From positions 1 through 64,000 of the forward strand of contig NZ_FXWZ01000003.1 of the NCBI RefSeq assembly GCF_900184225.1: 64,000 bases of DNA, given 5' to 3'. The position numbers were made by a program, and so were the translations under genes. The notes beneath the pieces were generated by a model. That model saw nothing but the letters and a program-made list of their open reading frames with translations, did no database searches and had not been told where the DNA came from. The DNA comes from Brevibacterium ihuae (GTDB taxonomy: Bacteria; Actinomycetota; Actinomycetes; Actinomycetales; Brevibacteriaceae). Positions 1-13,912 of this stretch are shown here, one piece after another. Every line of letters begins with the position of its first letter. Positions within the stretch are counted from its first letter, which is position 1.

Positions 1-119
1 ATTGCGGCGGTGTCTTACTCTCCCACACCCTGTCGAGTGCAGTACCATCAGCGCTGGCAGGCTTAGCTTCCGGGTTCGGAATGGGACCGGGCGTTTCCCT
101 GCCGCTATGACCACCGCAA
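1..119 (-). rRNA. rrf: 5S ribosomal RNA
   Basis: The minus strand carries the typical actinobacterial 5S core (CCCGGTCCCATTCCGAACCC, then GGTACTGCACTCGACAGGG). Terminal segments TTGCGGTGGT and ACACCGCCGCAA pair as helix I. The 3' end falls at or within a few bases of the window edge. About 180 bases of spacer separate it from 23S, in which I see no tRNA. Exact ends are estimated from helix I. Confidence 0.93.
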
Positions 120-299
120 AACTATGGGGAACACGGCGGGCGTGTTCGTTCTGCGGAACCCCCGACACGTGGTGGGGGGTGTCGTATGTGTGGACGCGAG
201 CGTGTCTCCACCCGGCCGGCTTACCGGCGGGGTGGTGTGTGCACAGTGATGGTGTGTGTGCTTGTGTTACCCGACCCGAACACACCCGGAAATAGGGTG

Positions 300-5366
<5,067 letters not shown>

Positions 5367-5479
5367 AAAAATACAATCCCAGCCAAAAGAAAAAGACAGA
5401 GAAACAAAACAAAATTCTGCTACTCCACCAAATTTTCAATCAACCAGTAAAACAAAAAACTGGCATCACAAAAACAAAC

Positions 5480-5506
5480 AAACACGCTATTGAGTTCTCA
5501 AAGAAC
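5480..5506 (-). promoter_or_regulatory. rRNA leader antitermination/processing motif
   Basis: About 115-140 bases upstream of 16S the minus strand reads CTTTGAGAACTCAATAGCG followed by TGTTTG. This TGAGAACTCAATAG..GTGTTTG segment recurs in actinobacterial rRNA leaders and is thought to act in Nus-dependent antitermination or pre-16S processing. The role is inferred from family knowledge. The surrounding 5367-5480 stretch is unusually A-rich for this genome. Confidence 0.6.
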
Positions 5507-5568
5507 AGACGCAGTCCGCAGTTCGCGCAACGTTTCCGCTGTGTTCTCCGCAGCGCGGCCGAGTTCCT

Positions 5569-5598
5569 ACTTTAGACCCGATCCGGTCTGCTTGGCAA
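5569..5598 (-). promoter_or_regulatory. Candidate rRNA operon promoter
   Basis: On the minus strand TTGCCA (5598-5593) and TAAAGT (5574-5569) are separated by 18 bases, a good match to actinobacterial housekeeping promoters. It lies about 200 bases upstream of 16S and upstream of the conserved leader motif. Additional upstream promoters may exist between 5600 and 5840, where I see no gene. Confidence 0.55.
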
Positions 5599-5842
5599 AC
5601 CGTTCCCGCTGTGACCTGAGCCACATCGTGCCAGCCGGCAGATCGCTCCGCCGTGGGCTTGATCGGGTGCTGCTCTTCTGCCGTTCCAGTGGAAGCGGGG
5701 CTCAGTGATCCGTTCGTATCCGACCGATCCGGCCCGCTCGCTTCGGTGTTTCCGTCGAGCAACAGGTACAAACCTACTCACTCGGCCCGACCGGCGCAAC
5801 TCGGGATCCCGTGACCTCGGTCACGCCCCGTTCATCTGCGGT

Positions 5843-6940
5843 TCAGACGCGTTCGGCACCGCGCCCGGCGTCGGCGGTCCCGGCCGCCGGCACAGCGCGC
5901 GCCGGGTCCCGGGGCGTGCGCCCCAACCGGAGCGTCGCGATGACGAGGACGAGTGCGAGAGGAACGAGGACGATCCACCCGGAGAGGCCGAGCGCACCGG
6001 CGCGCACGACGTCCGGCTCCGTGCCCGCGGGCAGGAGGAGGAGCGACAGTCCGGCCGCCGCATTGAAGGCGCCGTGCGCGAGGGCCGCCGGCCACACCGA
6101 TCCGGACACTCCGCGCAGCCAGCCGATCCACGTCCCGAGGAGGATGCAGGCGACGCACATGAGCGCGACGCCCCGCAGGTCGTAGAACCCGAAGTTGTAT
6201 CCGAGCAGGAGGACCGGCGAGTGCCAGGCTCCCCACAGCACTCCCCCGAGGACGAGTGCCGGGACGAGTCCGAGGCGAGCGGTGAGCGCAGGCTGCAGAT
6301 AGCCCCGCCAGCCGATCTCCTCGCCCGCGGCGGGCACCGTGTTGACGAAGGCCCCGACGACGATGCCGACGAGCTGGGCGATGAGGAGCACCGTGAGGGA
6401 TTCGTCCCCCACGAGCGCCGCGAACACCGAGCCCTCGAGCCGGGGCCGGGCGTCGGAGACGAGGAATGCGACCCCGAGGGCACCGCCGGCGATCGCCCAG
6501 GTGCCGAGGAGCGCCACGGCGAGGAGCCCGATGAGGCGCGCCGCGCCGCGCCGCGCGAGCGGGAACCCGGGCTGGGTGCGGACGGGGCCGAGTCCGAGCG
6601 CGATGAGGAGCCTGCGCCAAGGCAGTCCGTCGACCCAGCGGCCGGCAACGAGCGCGGCGACGGCCGGGGTGAACATCATGAGCCCGACGAGGATCTGCGG
6701 GAGGAGCATCGCGAGCACCGCACCCGGGTCCGCCGGGGCCTCCCCGCCGGATGCCGCTGCGGCGCCGAGCGTCGAATCCGGGGCGAGGTCGATCCCGGTG
6801 ATCCACAGCGGCAGGCACAGCAGCCATGGCAGTGCGAAGGCGATGCCGGTGAACACCGCGACACCGCGCAGGGTCCCCGTCTCCGCGGGCGCGGCAGCCG
6901 CGGCCCGGCCCGAGGGATGATGACCGCTGTGCCCGGTCAT
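5843..6940 (-). CDS. CPBP family intramembrane metalloprotease-like protein
   Basis: This 365-residue polytopic membrane protein has about eight hydrophobic segments. It carries the CPBP/Abi motifs in order: EEIGWRG (EExxxR), WGAWHSPVLLL with the conserved His, and HGAFNAA with a second His. These residues form the putative zinc-dependent active site of type II CAAX prenyl protease relatives. The substrate is unknown; bacterial members are linked to bacteriocin immunity or membrane protein processing. The ATG at 6940 starts an Ala-rich tail ahead of the first membrane span. The gene follows tyrS by 28 bases, so it may be co-transcribed with it, and its downstream neighbour is the rRNA promoter region. 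Confidence 0.85.
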   Translation of the reverse strand: MTGHSGHHPSGRAAAAAPAETGTLRGVAVFTGIAFALPWLLCLPLWITGIDLAPDSTLGAAAASGGEAPADPGAVLAMLLPQILVGLMMFTPAVAALVAGRWVDGLPWRRLLIALGLGPVRTQPGFPLARRGAARLIGLLAVALLGTWAIAGGALGVAFLVSDARPRLEGSVFAALVGDESLTVLLIAQLVGIVVGAFVNTVPAAGEEIGWRGYLQPALTARLGLVPALVLGGVLWGAWHSPVLLLGYNFGFYDLRGVALMCVACILLGTWIGWLRGVSGSVWPAALAHGAFNAAAGLSLLLLPAGTEPDVVRAGALGLSGWIVLVPLALVLVIATLRLGRTPRDPARAVPAAGTADAGRGAERV

Positions 6941-6968
6941 CGTCGACCGTCCGCCGCCCGCACGCCGA

Positions 6969-8255
6969 TCAGCCGAGGACGCGGACCGCGCCGAGCGTCT
7001 TCTTGCCGCGGCGCAGCAGGATGACCCCGGAGTCGCCGGCGTCGAGGACGTCGGCGGTGGTGAGGACCTGGTCCTCGGCGCCGACCTTGGTGTTGTTGAC
7101 GTAGGCGCCGCCCTCCTTGGCCGCCCGGCGCGCCTCGCCCTTCGACTTGACGATCCCGGCTGCGGCGAAGGCGTCGATCACCGGCATGCCGGAGGACACC
7201 TCGGCCGCGGGGACCTCCGCCGTGGGCAGCTCACGGGTCGCGGCGGCGAGGGTCGCGGGCTCGAGATCGGTGAGCGCACCCGACCCGAACAGCGCCTGCG
7301 CGGCGGCGAAGGCCTGGCGGGTCTGCTGCTCCCCGTGGACGAGCGTGGTGACGTCCTCGGCGAGGACGCGCTGGGCGAGCCGCTGGTGCGGGGCCTCGGC
7401 GAAGTCCGCGGCGATCTCCTCGATCTCGGCCAGCGGTCGCATCGAGAACACCTTGAGGTACTTGACGACGTCGCGGTCGTCGGCGTTGAGCCAGAACTGC
7501 GAGAACGCGTAGGGGCTGGTGAGCTCCGGGTCGAGCCACACGGTGCCGGACTCGGTCTTCCCGAACTTCGTGCCGTCGGCCTTGGTGATGAGCGGGGTCG
7601 CCATCGCGTGGGCGGAGACCCGCTCGACGCGCCGCACGAGGTCGGTGCCGGCGGTGAGGTTGCCCCACTGGTCCGAGCCGCCGTGCTGGAGCACGACGCC
7701 ATGGCGCCGATGGAGCTGGAGGAAGTCGTGCGCCTGGAGGATCTGGTAGGAGAACTCGGTGAACGAGATGCCGTGATCGCTGTTGAGACGGGCGGAGACC
7801 GTCTCCTTGGCGAGCATCCGGTTGACCGAGAAGTGCTTGCCGATGTCGCGGAGGAAGTCGATCGCGCTCATCCCGCCGGTCCAGTCGAGATTGTTGACGA
7901 CCTGGGCCGCGTGCGGACCGTCGAAGTCGAGGAACCGCTCGATCTGGCTCCGGATCCGCGTCACCCAGCCCTCGACGACCTCGCGCTCGTTGAGGGTGCG
8001 CTCGCCGGACATCCGCGGATCGCCGATGAGACCGGTGGCCCCGCCGACGAGGGCGAAGGGGTTGTTCCCTGCGAGCTGGAGGCGGCGGGCGAAGAGGAGC
8101 TGGACGAGATTGCCCATGTGGAGGCTGGGCGCCGTGGGGTCGAATCCGATATAGAAGTTGATCGGCCCGGCGGCGAACGCCCGGGCCAGCGCCTCCTCGT
8201 CGGTGGACATCGCCACCAGATCGCGGGACTTCAACTCGCTGAGGATATCGGTCAC
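6969..8255 (-). CDS. tyrS: Tyrosyl-tRNA synthetase
   Basis: This class I aminoacyl-tRNA synthetase charges tRNA-Tyr. It has the HIGH-type motif in PTAPSLHMGN, the KMSKS-type loop as KFGKT, and a C-terminal S4-like RNA-binding domain (about residues 345-428) ending in GKKTLGAVRVLG. I chose GTG at 8255 because GGAGAGAGG lies just upstream. An in-frame ATG at 8291 is possible but overlaps a TAGGAT -10-like box (8289-8294), so it is probably in the promoter. The product is 428 residues, normal for TyrS. It lies downstream of selB with a 69-base gap. Confidence 0.95.
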   Translation of the reverse strand: MTDILSELKSRDLVAMSTDEEALARAFAAGPINFYIGFDPTAPSLHMGNLVQLLFARRLQLAGNNPFALVGGATGLIGDPRMSGERTLNEREVVEGWVTRIRSQIERFLDFDGPHAAQVVNNLDWTGGMSAIDFLRDIGKHFSVNRMLAKETVSARLNSDHGISFTEFSYQILQAHDFLQLHRRHGVVLQHGGSDQWGNLTAGTDLVRRVERVSAHAMATPLITKADGTKFGKTESGTVWLDPELTSPYAFSQFWLNADDRDVVKYLKVFSMRPLAEIEEIAADFAEAPHQRLAQRVLAEDVTTLVHGEQQTRQAFAAAQALFGSGALTDLEPATLAAATRELPTAEVPAAEVSSGMPVIDAFAAAGIVKSKGEARRAAKEGGAYVNNTKVGAEDQVLTTADVLDAGDSGVILLRRGKKTLGAVRVLG

Positions 8256-8324
8256 GACTCGCCTCTCTCCGTTCTCGGGTACAGGGGTCATCCTACCGCC
8301 GCGCCGATGCGGCCGGCGCCCGCC

Positions 8325-10148
8325 TCACCGCACGACGACGCGGTGCCCGGAGTCGATGCGCCGGGTCCATCCCCGGTCGTCGAGGTGCTCGAGGAGCGGG
8401 ATCGCCACCCGGCGGGTCGTCCCGAGCGCCTGCCGTGCGTCGCTCGCGGTGAATGGCTGGTCGAGGCCGGCGAGCACGCGCATGGCCTGCGCCGGCGCCG
8501 CGGGCAGGAGCACGACGCCGTCCGCGAGCCGGAGCAGTCGGCCCCGGTTCTCAGCGGCCGCGAGCTCGCGGGACCCGAGGCCCAGGCGCGCGAGGTCGTC
8601 GGCCTCGGGGGCGGAGAAGGGCGCCGCGCGCAGGCGGTCCTCGAGCTCGGCCACGGGTCGTTCCGCAGCTCCCAGGCCGACCGGGCCGGGGCGCACCACC
8701 CTGCCGCTGGAGCGGGAGAGGCCGCTCGCGGCGACGACGGCTCCGAGCAGGCGGTCGGCGGGCAGGTCGAGGAGGTCCGCCGCCGCTTTGAACGGCATCC
8801 CGGCCGAGAGCGGGTCCCGCTCGGCCTCCGCGTCGAGCGCGCTCCGCAGACGTGAGCCCCAGCGCTCGAGGGCGGATTCGGCGACGAGCAGACCGCCCTC
8901 GATGACCACCCCCGCGGGCGGTCCGACGCGCGCCGTCCCGGGTGCGGCCTCCAGATCCGCAGCGCCGGCGATGCCGAGGCGCCGCGCGCGCTCGATGCTC
9001 AGCGCCCCGCGCCGCTCGACCTCGGTGCGCAGGTCCCCCTCCGGGGGCATCGTGGACAGGGCGCGGGCCCGGCGGGCTCCGGCGCCTCGGCGGTCGAGCT
9101 CCGGCGGGTCGACGTCGAGGAGCTGCGCGCCGAGGAGGGCCGCGGCGGAGCCCGGGTCCCGGAGGATGATGCGGTCGCCGACGGTCACCGGGAGCGCGCG
9201 CTCGAGTGTGAGCCGTCCGTGCCGGTCGTCGAAGGGCCGCAACCGGGCCGGCACCGCAGCGGTTCCGAGGTGGACGGTGACCCGCTCGGGCAGTCGCGGG
9301 AGCGCGTCGGTGCCGTGGGCGCGGATGTCGAGCACTGCCGACGTCCACCACGCGCCGGGGGTGAGGAGCGCGTCCCCGCGGTGGACCTCGTCGGCGGAGA
9401 CGCCGCGGAGGTTGAGCGCCGTCCGCGCGGTCGGGGTCACGTCCGGGGCCGCTCTGCCCCGGCTCTGCAGTCCCCGCACGTCGACGGGCCCGGAGCGCAG
9501 CCGGCCGCACAGCTCGAGGCGGTCGCCGGTGCTCACCGTCCCGGCGGCGAGGGTGCCGGTGACGACCGTGCCGGCGCCGTCCATGGTGAAGGAGCGGTCG
9601 ATCCAGAGCCGGATCCGGGCGTCTGCGGCAGGCGGACGGGTCCCGGCGAGCACCGCGTCGAGGGCGGTGCGGAGCTCGGGCAGCCCGGAGCCGGTGAGCG
9701 CGGACACCCCGAGCGCGGGGGCCTCGGCGAGGCCGGTCCCGGCGAGCTCGCGGCGGGCCTCGGCGATGACCTCGGGGACGTTCCCGGGAGCGAGGTCGCT
9801 GCGCGTGACGACGATGACGCCGCGATCGATCCCGAGGGCCGCCAGCGCGTCGCGGTGATCGCTCGACTGCGGCTTCCAGCCCTCGTCGGCGGCGACGACG
9901 AAGCACACGACCGGCGCGGGTCCGATCCCGGCGAGCATGTTGCCGAGGAACCGCTCGTGGCCGGGGACGTCGACGAACGACACCGTCGCGCCCGAGGGCA
10001 GGGTCGTCCAGGCGTAGCCGAGGTCGATCGTCAGGCCGCGCCGCTTCTCCTCCGCCCAGCGGTCGGTCTCGATGCCGGTGAGGGCCCGCACGAGCGCCGA
10101 CTTCCCGTGGTCGACGTGCCCGGCGGTGGCGACGACGAACTCGCTCAC
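8325..10148 (-). CDS. selB: Selenocysteine-specific elongation factor SelB
   Basis: SelB is an EF-Tu-like GTPase that delivers Sec-tRNA to the ribosome at UGA codons with a SECIS hairpin. The N-terminus shows the P-loop GHVDHGKSALVRALTG, the switch segment RRGLTIDLGYAW, G3 DVPGHERF and a G4-like TRSD. Beta-barrel domains II/III follow, then a C-terminal half with winged-helix repeats that bind SECIS, ending in TRRVAIPLLEHLDDRGWTRR. Start is GTG at 10148, overlapping the selA stop by 4 bases (GTGA), so the two are translationally coupled. At 607 residues it matches the family length. Confidence 0.96.
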   Translation of the reverse strand: MSEFVVATAGHVDHGKSALVRALTGIETDRWAEEKRRGLTIDLGYAWTTLPSGATVSFVDVPGHERFLGNMLAGIGPAPVVCFVVAADEGWKPQSSDHRDALAALGIDRGVIVVTRSDLAPGNVPEVIAEARRELAGTGLAEAPALGVSALTGSGLPELRTALDAVLAGTRPPAADARIRLWIDRSFTMDGAGTVVTGTLAAGTVSTGDRLELCGRLRSGPVDVRGLQSRGRAAPDVTPTARTALNLRGVSADEVHRGDALLTPGAWWTSAVLDIRAHGTDALPRLPERVTVHLGTAAVPARLRPFDDRHGRLTLERALPVTVGDRIILRDPGSAAALLGAQLLDVDPPELDRRGAGARRARALSTMPPEGDLRTEVERRGALSIERARRLGIAGAADLEAAPGTARVGPPAGVVIEGGLLVAESALERWGSRLRSALDAEAERDPLSAGMPFKAAADLLDLPADRLLGAVVAASGLSRSSGRVVRPGPVGLGAAERPVAELEDRLRAAPFSAPEADDLARLGLGSRELAAAENRGRLLRLADGVVLLPAAPAQAMRVLAGLDQPFTASDARQALGTTRRVAIPLLEHLDDRGWTRRIDSGHRVVVR

Positions 10149-11461
10149 GGGGCCTCCGGCCGGGCGATCCGGGCGAGCGCCGTCCGAACGGCTGCGAGCA
10201 CCCGGTCGTCCTCGGCGGGCGGGATGCAGCGGAGGTCGACGAGGCACCGGCCGTCGTGGACGCGCGAGAGCACCGCCGGGTCGCCGGTGCGCAGCGGTGC
10301 GGCCGCGGCCTCGGGCAGCGCGACGGCCCAGCCGGGCAGCGGGACGCCGGGTCCTCCGCCGCCGCCCACCCGGCCGTCGTGGGCGACGACCGCGGCGTCG
10401 AGCGCCGTCGCGAGGCGCTCGGCGCGCTCCCGCAGCGCTGCCGGGTCGGCGTGGATCGCAGCGGTGACGGGTGGTCGACCGGCGGTCACGGTCGCCTCGA
10501 GCGCGGCGAGGGTGAGCTTGTCGGCGCGCACGGCTCGGGCGAGCGGGTGGCGGGCGAGCCGGGCGACAAGGTCCGCGCGGCCGGCGATGATCCCGGCCTG
10601 CGGTCCACCGAGGAGCTTGTCGCCGCTCGCGATGACGAGGTCGGCTCCGGCGCGCAGCGCGGAGTCGAGGTCGGGCTCGTCGGGCAGCACGGGATCGGGC
10701 GCGAGGAGTCCGCTGCCGAGGTCGGCGAGGAGCGGGATGCCGGCCTCCCGGCACGGCCCGCTGAGCTCGCCGAGCGTCGCCTCCGCGGTGAATCCGGTGA
10801 TGCGGAAGTTGCTCGGGTGGATCTTGAGCACGCATCCGGTGCCGGGTCCGATCGCCGCGGTGTAGTCGGCGAGGTGCGTGCGATTGGTCGTGCCGACCTC
10901 GCGCAGGTGCGCGCCGGTCGATGTGAGGAGGTCCGGCAGTCGGAAGCCCGCGCCGATCTCGATGAGCTCCCCGCGGCCGACGACGAGCTCGGCCCCGGCG
11001 GACAGAGCGGTGGCGGCGAGGACGAGGGCCGCGGCGCCGTTGTTGACGACGAGCACGTCCTCGGCGGCGGGGCAGGCGGCGAGCAGCGCGGCGCGGGCCG
11101 CGGCGCCGCGCCGGGACCGGGCGCCGGTCGCGAGGTCGAGCTCGACGTCGACGTACCCGGCGGCGTCGGCGAGGGCGGCGCGCGCGGCCGCGGACAGCGG
11201 AGCGCGGCCGAGGTTGGTGTGGACGACGATGCCGGTCGCGTTGAGCACCGGACGCAGCGACGAGCGGCTCCGGCCGGCGACGGCGGCGAGGACCTCGGAT
11301 TCGACCGCGGACGGTGCGATCTCCCCGCGCCGGGCCCGATCCTGGACCGCGCGGACGAGGTCGCGGACCACTCGCGCGCTCAGCGATGCGGCCGCCGCGC
11401 GCACGGCCGGCAGGGCGAGCAGGCGGTCGGTGCGCGGGATGTCGCGGCGCGGATCGTCCAC
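10145..11461 (-). CDS. selA: L-seryl-tRNA(Sec) selenium transferase
   Basis: SelA is a PLP enzyme that converts Ser-tRNA(Sec) to Sec-tRNA(Sec) using selenophosphate. Visible features are NATGIVVHTNLGRAPL near residue 75, GTTNRTHLADY, and the PLP lysine in ASGDKLLGGPQAG. I chose GTG at 11461 (VDDPRRD) because GGAGG lies 5 bases upstream. The open frame continues upstream through selC, so longer starts would run into the tRNA gene. The product is 438 residues. The gene lies 53 bases downstream of selC and overlaps selB, forming a selC-selA-selB unit. Confidence 0.95.
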   Translation of the reverse strand: MDDPRRDIPRTDRLLALPAVRAAAASLSARVVRDLVRAVQDRARRGEIAPSAVESEVLAAVAGRSRSSLRPVLNATGIVVHTNLGRAPLSAAARAALADAAGYVDVELDLATGARSRRGAAARAALLAACPAAEDVLVVNNGAAALVLAATALSAGAELVVGRGELIEIGAGFRLPDLLTSTGAHLREVGTTNRTHLADYTAAIGPGTGCVLKIHPSNFRITGFTAEATLGELSGPCREAGIPLLADLGSGLLAPDPVLPDEPDLDSALRAGADLVIASGDKLLGGPQAGIIAGRADLVARLARHPLARAVRADKLTLAALEATVTAGRPPVTAAIHADPAALRERAERLATALDAAVVAHDGRVGGGGGPGVPLPGWAVALPEAAAAPLRTGDPAVLSRVHDGRCLVDLRCIPPAEDDRVLAAVRTALARIARPEAP

Positions 11462-11514
11462 TCTCGCCTCCTCGCACCGGCCGGCGGGAGCCGACCGCGG
11501 ATCTCCGGGTCCGG

Positions 11515-11606
11515 CGGAGGCGGACGGGAATCGAACCCGCCAGACCGAGATGCTCGGTCTCACCGGTTTTGAAGACCGGGGGGCCCACCAGGACCCGGAC
11601 GCCTCC
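11515..11606 (-). tRNA. selC: Selenocysteine tRNA (anticodon UCA)
   Basis: The minus strand folds as a 92-nt tRNA-Sec. It has acceptor GGAGGCG/CGCCTCC, a 6-bp D stem GGGTCC-TGGT-GGGCCC (a tRNA-Sec hallmark), and anticodon arm CCGGT-CTTCAAA-ACCGG with UCA at 11570-11572. The long variable arm is AGACCGAG-CAT-CTCGGTCT, and the T arm contains GGTTCGATTCC. The discriminator base is G and CCA is not encoded. A TAGGTT box (11618-11613) ends only 6 bases before the mature 5' end. It is followed by selA. Confidence 0.96.
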
Positions 11607-11620
11607 GGTGCCAACCTACC

Positions 11621-11670
11621 ACCGGACCGCGGGCGGGAGCCGGACGCAGCGGGACCGGACCGCGGGCGGG
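11621..11670. repeat. 17-bp direct repeat between selC and selD
   Basis: The 17-mer ACCGGACCGCGGGCGGG occurs at 11621-11637 and again at 11654-11670, a 33-bp period. It lies between the divergent selC and selD genes. Three helical turns would place the two copies on nearly the same DNA face. It could be a protein-binding array or a local duplication in GC-rich DNA. Confidence 0.6.
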
Positions 11671-11742
11671 TGCCCGACGCGAGAGGGGCCGGAGCGCGGA
11701 CCGGGGCTGGACGCGGCTCCGGCGGCGCGGAAGACTGGCCGC

Positions 11743-12768
11743 ATGGACTCCCGACCCGCTTCCGTCCCCGAACCGAGCTCCGCGGCGCCGTCCGGCATCC
11801 GCCTCACCGGCATGGCCCACGGCGGGGGGTGCGCGTGCAAGATCCCCCCGGGCGAGCTCGAGGACGCGGTCGCCGCGCTCGCCGGGCAGCGGTCCGACGA
11901 GGTCATCGTCGGCCTCGACGACGGCGACGACGCCGCCGCGGTCCGGGTCCGTCCGGACCTCGCGGTGCTGTCCACCGCGGACTTCTTCACCCCCGTCGTC
12001 GACGACGCCTACGACTGGGGCCGGATCGCCGCGGCGAACGCGCTCTCGGACATCTATGCGATGGGGGGCGAGCCGACGGTCGCGATCAACCTCGTCGGCT
12101 GGCCGCGCGACGTGCTGCCCATGGAGCTCCTCACCGAGGTGCTCCGCGGCGGACTGGCGATCGGCGAGCAGGCGGGCTGCCCGGTGATCGGCGGGCACTC
12201 GGTCGACGACCCGGAGCCGAAGTACGGGATGGCGGTGACAGGGACCGCCCACCCGGACCGGCTGCTCCGCAACGACGCCGCCGCGGCCGGCCTGCCGCTC
12301 ACGCTGACGAAGCCGATCGGCCTCGGGATCCTCAACAACCGCCACAAAACCACCGGTGAGGTGTTCGACGAGGCGGTCGCGACGATGACCGCGCTCAACC
12401 GGGACGCCTCCCGGGCCGCGCTCGCCGCGGGCGCCCGGGCGGCGACCGACGTCACCGGCTTCGGGCTGCTCGGCCACCTGTTCAAGATGTGCCGGGCCTC
12501 CGGGGTGGGCGCCGTCCTCGACTCCGCGGCGGTGCCGGTGCTCGACGGGGCGCGGGAGTCGCTGGCCGACGGGTTCGTGTCCGGCGGCACCCGTCGCAAT
12601 CTCGACTGGGTGCGCCCCCACCTCGCGGCGGACCCCGGGATCGGGGAGGACGTCCTGCTCCTCCTCGCCGATGCGCAGACCTCGGGCGGGCTGCTCGTCG
12701 TCGGCGAGGTGCCGGGCCACCCGGTCATCGGCGAGATCGTCGCCGGCACCGGGGTCCGGATCCGCTGA
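11743..12768 (+). CDS. selD: Selenide, water dikinase (selenophosphate synthetase)
   Basis: SelD makes selenophosphate from selenide and ATP, the Se donor for SelA. The N-terminal glycine-rich loop GGGCACKIPP holds Cys30 and Lys33, equivalent to the catalytic Cys17/Lys20 of the E. coli enzyme; the key residue is Cys, not Sec. Other motifs are GLDDGDDAAAV, STADFFTPVVDD, NALSDIYAMGG and TDVTGFGLLGHL. The 341-residue product is full length. It starts at ATG 11743 without a clear Shine-Dalgarno and is divergent from selC-selA-selB and convergent with fdhC. Confidence 0.96.
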   Translation: MDSRPASVPEPSSAAPSGIRLTGMAHGGGCACKIPPGELEDAVAALAGQRSDEVIVGLDDGDDAAAVRVRPDLAVLSTADFFTPVVDDAYDWGRIAAANALSDIYAMGGEPTVAINLVGWPRDVLPMELLTEVLRGGLAIGEQAGCPVIGGHSVDDPEPKYGMAVTGTAHPDRLLRNDAAAAGLPLTLTKPIGLGILNNRHKTTGEVFDEAVATMTALNRDASRAALAAGARAATDVTGFGLLGHLFKMCRASGVGAVLDSAAVPVLDGARESLADGFVSGGTRRNLDWVRPHLAADPGIGEDVLLLLADAQTSGGLLVVGEVPGHPVIGEIVAGTGVRIR

Positions 12769-12796
12769 CCTGCCGCACGGGCCCGGCCCGTCCGGG

Positions 12797-13912
12797 TCAG
12801 CCCGCCGTCGTGATCGAGTCGTGCGTGATGCCGGCCGCGCGGCGGGCGGCGAGGCGGGCCTTCTGCGGCTCGATGACGTGACGGGGGTCCTTCGTCGACT
12901 CGATGCCCGCCTCGAGCACCCCGAACCGGGTGAGCGCCGAGGCGCCGAGCAGCGCGGCCCCGGACACCGCCGCCGCGATCCGGTTCGATCCCCCGAGCAC
13001 GGTGCCGCATGCCCCGGCGACCGCGAGGCGCTCCGCCCAGCGCAGCTTCCGCCCGGCGGGCCCGTGCTCGAGCGGCTCCGCCTCAGCCGGGTGGACCGTG
13101 CGCTCGAGGACGCGCATCGCGAGGATCTCCCCGGTGACGCCGAGCACGGCGAGCACCCGGGCCGGCCGCGTCTGCGCGGTCGGAGTCGTCACCATCGCCA
13201 TCCCGCCGGCGGCGAGGCCGGCGGATCCGGCGAACACGAAGGGCAGGGTCCGCCGGGCGGCGTTCCACGTCGGCACCGAGGTGTCGGACAGGAGGACCGC
13301 GGTGTACACGGCGAGCGGCGCGCCGAGCAGTCCCGCGCCCGCGCCGGCGGGCGCCTCGACGGCGCGCAGCGCGGCCCGGAGCGGTCCGAGCGGCAGACGC
13401 CGACCGGTGAGCCGGTCGACCTCCGCGGCGGCCGCGAGACCGGCCCCGGTGCTGAAGGCCCCGAGCAGCCAGGAGCCGAGGCTCATCGGCGAGGTGATCT
13501 TCACCGTCCGCATCATGTGGAGGAAGCGCTCGGGCCGGCCGAGGTCGGCGACGAGGAACACCACCCCGACGCCGGCTGCGCCGAGCGCGGTGAGCCGGGT
13601 GCTCCGCCGCAGGGAATCCCGGCCGGTGACCTGGGCGCCGAGGCCGAGCAGCGCCGATCCCCCGGCGAGCCCGCCGAGGAACAGGTAGGCGGCGATCTCG
13701 TGCCCCCACGGCGGCGGCTTGACGATCGGCCGGCCGTAGTACGAGGTGAACTCGACGTCCTCGACGACCGGCATCTCCCGCGAGCCGTCGTTCGCACCCG
13801 CTCCGCCGCGACGGCGACCCCGGCCGATCCCGACCCGGGCGGCGCGGAGAACGGAGCGGCGCCGCCGGCGGGTCTCCGGCGGGCGGTAGCTGTCGAACTC
13901 GGAGAGGGTCAT
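12797..13912 (-). CDS. Formate dehydrogenase membrane anchor subunit, NrfD/PsrC type
   Basis: This 371-residue protein is rich in membrane segments and contains the NrfD-family pattern PPPWGHEIAAYLFLGGLAGG, then DLGRPERFLHMMRTVKITSPMS. Family members bind quinone and pass electrons between an Fe-S subunit and the quinone pool. The Arg-rich N-terminus (residues 14-35) precedes the first span. The ATG at 13912 overlaps the fdhB stop by 4 bases, and it is the last gene of the fdhABC operon. Its 3' end is 28 bases from the end of selD in a convergent arrangement. An FdnI-type cytochrome b is excluded by the NrfD motifs. Confidence 0.85.
   Translation of the reverse strand: MTLSEFDSYRPPETRRRRRSVLRAARVGIGRGRRRGGAGANDGSREMPVVEDVEFTSYYGRPIVKPPPWGHEIAAYLFLGGLAGGSALLGLGAQVTGRDSLRRSTRLTALGAAGVGVVFLVADLGRPERFLHMMRTVKITSPMSLGSWLLGAFSTGAGLAAAAEVDRLTGRRLPLGPLRAALRAVEAPAGAGAGLLGAPLAVYTAVLLSDTSVPTWNAARRTLPFVFAGSAGLAAGGMAMVTTPTAQTRPARVLAVLGVTGEILAMRVLERTVHPAEAEPLEHGPAGRKLRWAERLAVAGACGTVLGGSNRIAAAVSGAALLGASALTRFGVLEAGIESTKDPRHVIEPQKARLAARRAAGITHDSITTAG

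Noticed and set aside
8256-8291. Longer tyrS start at ATG 8291
   Set aside because: It overlaps a TAGGAT -10-like box, and the GTG at 8255 has the better ribosome site and gives the normal TyrS length.
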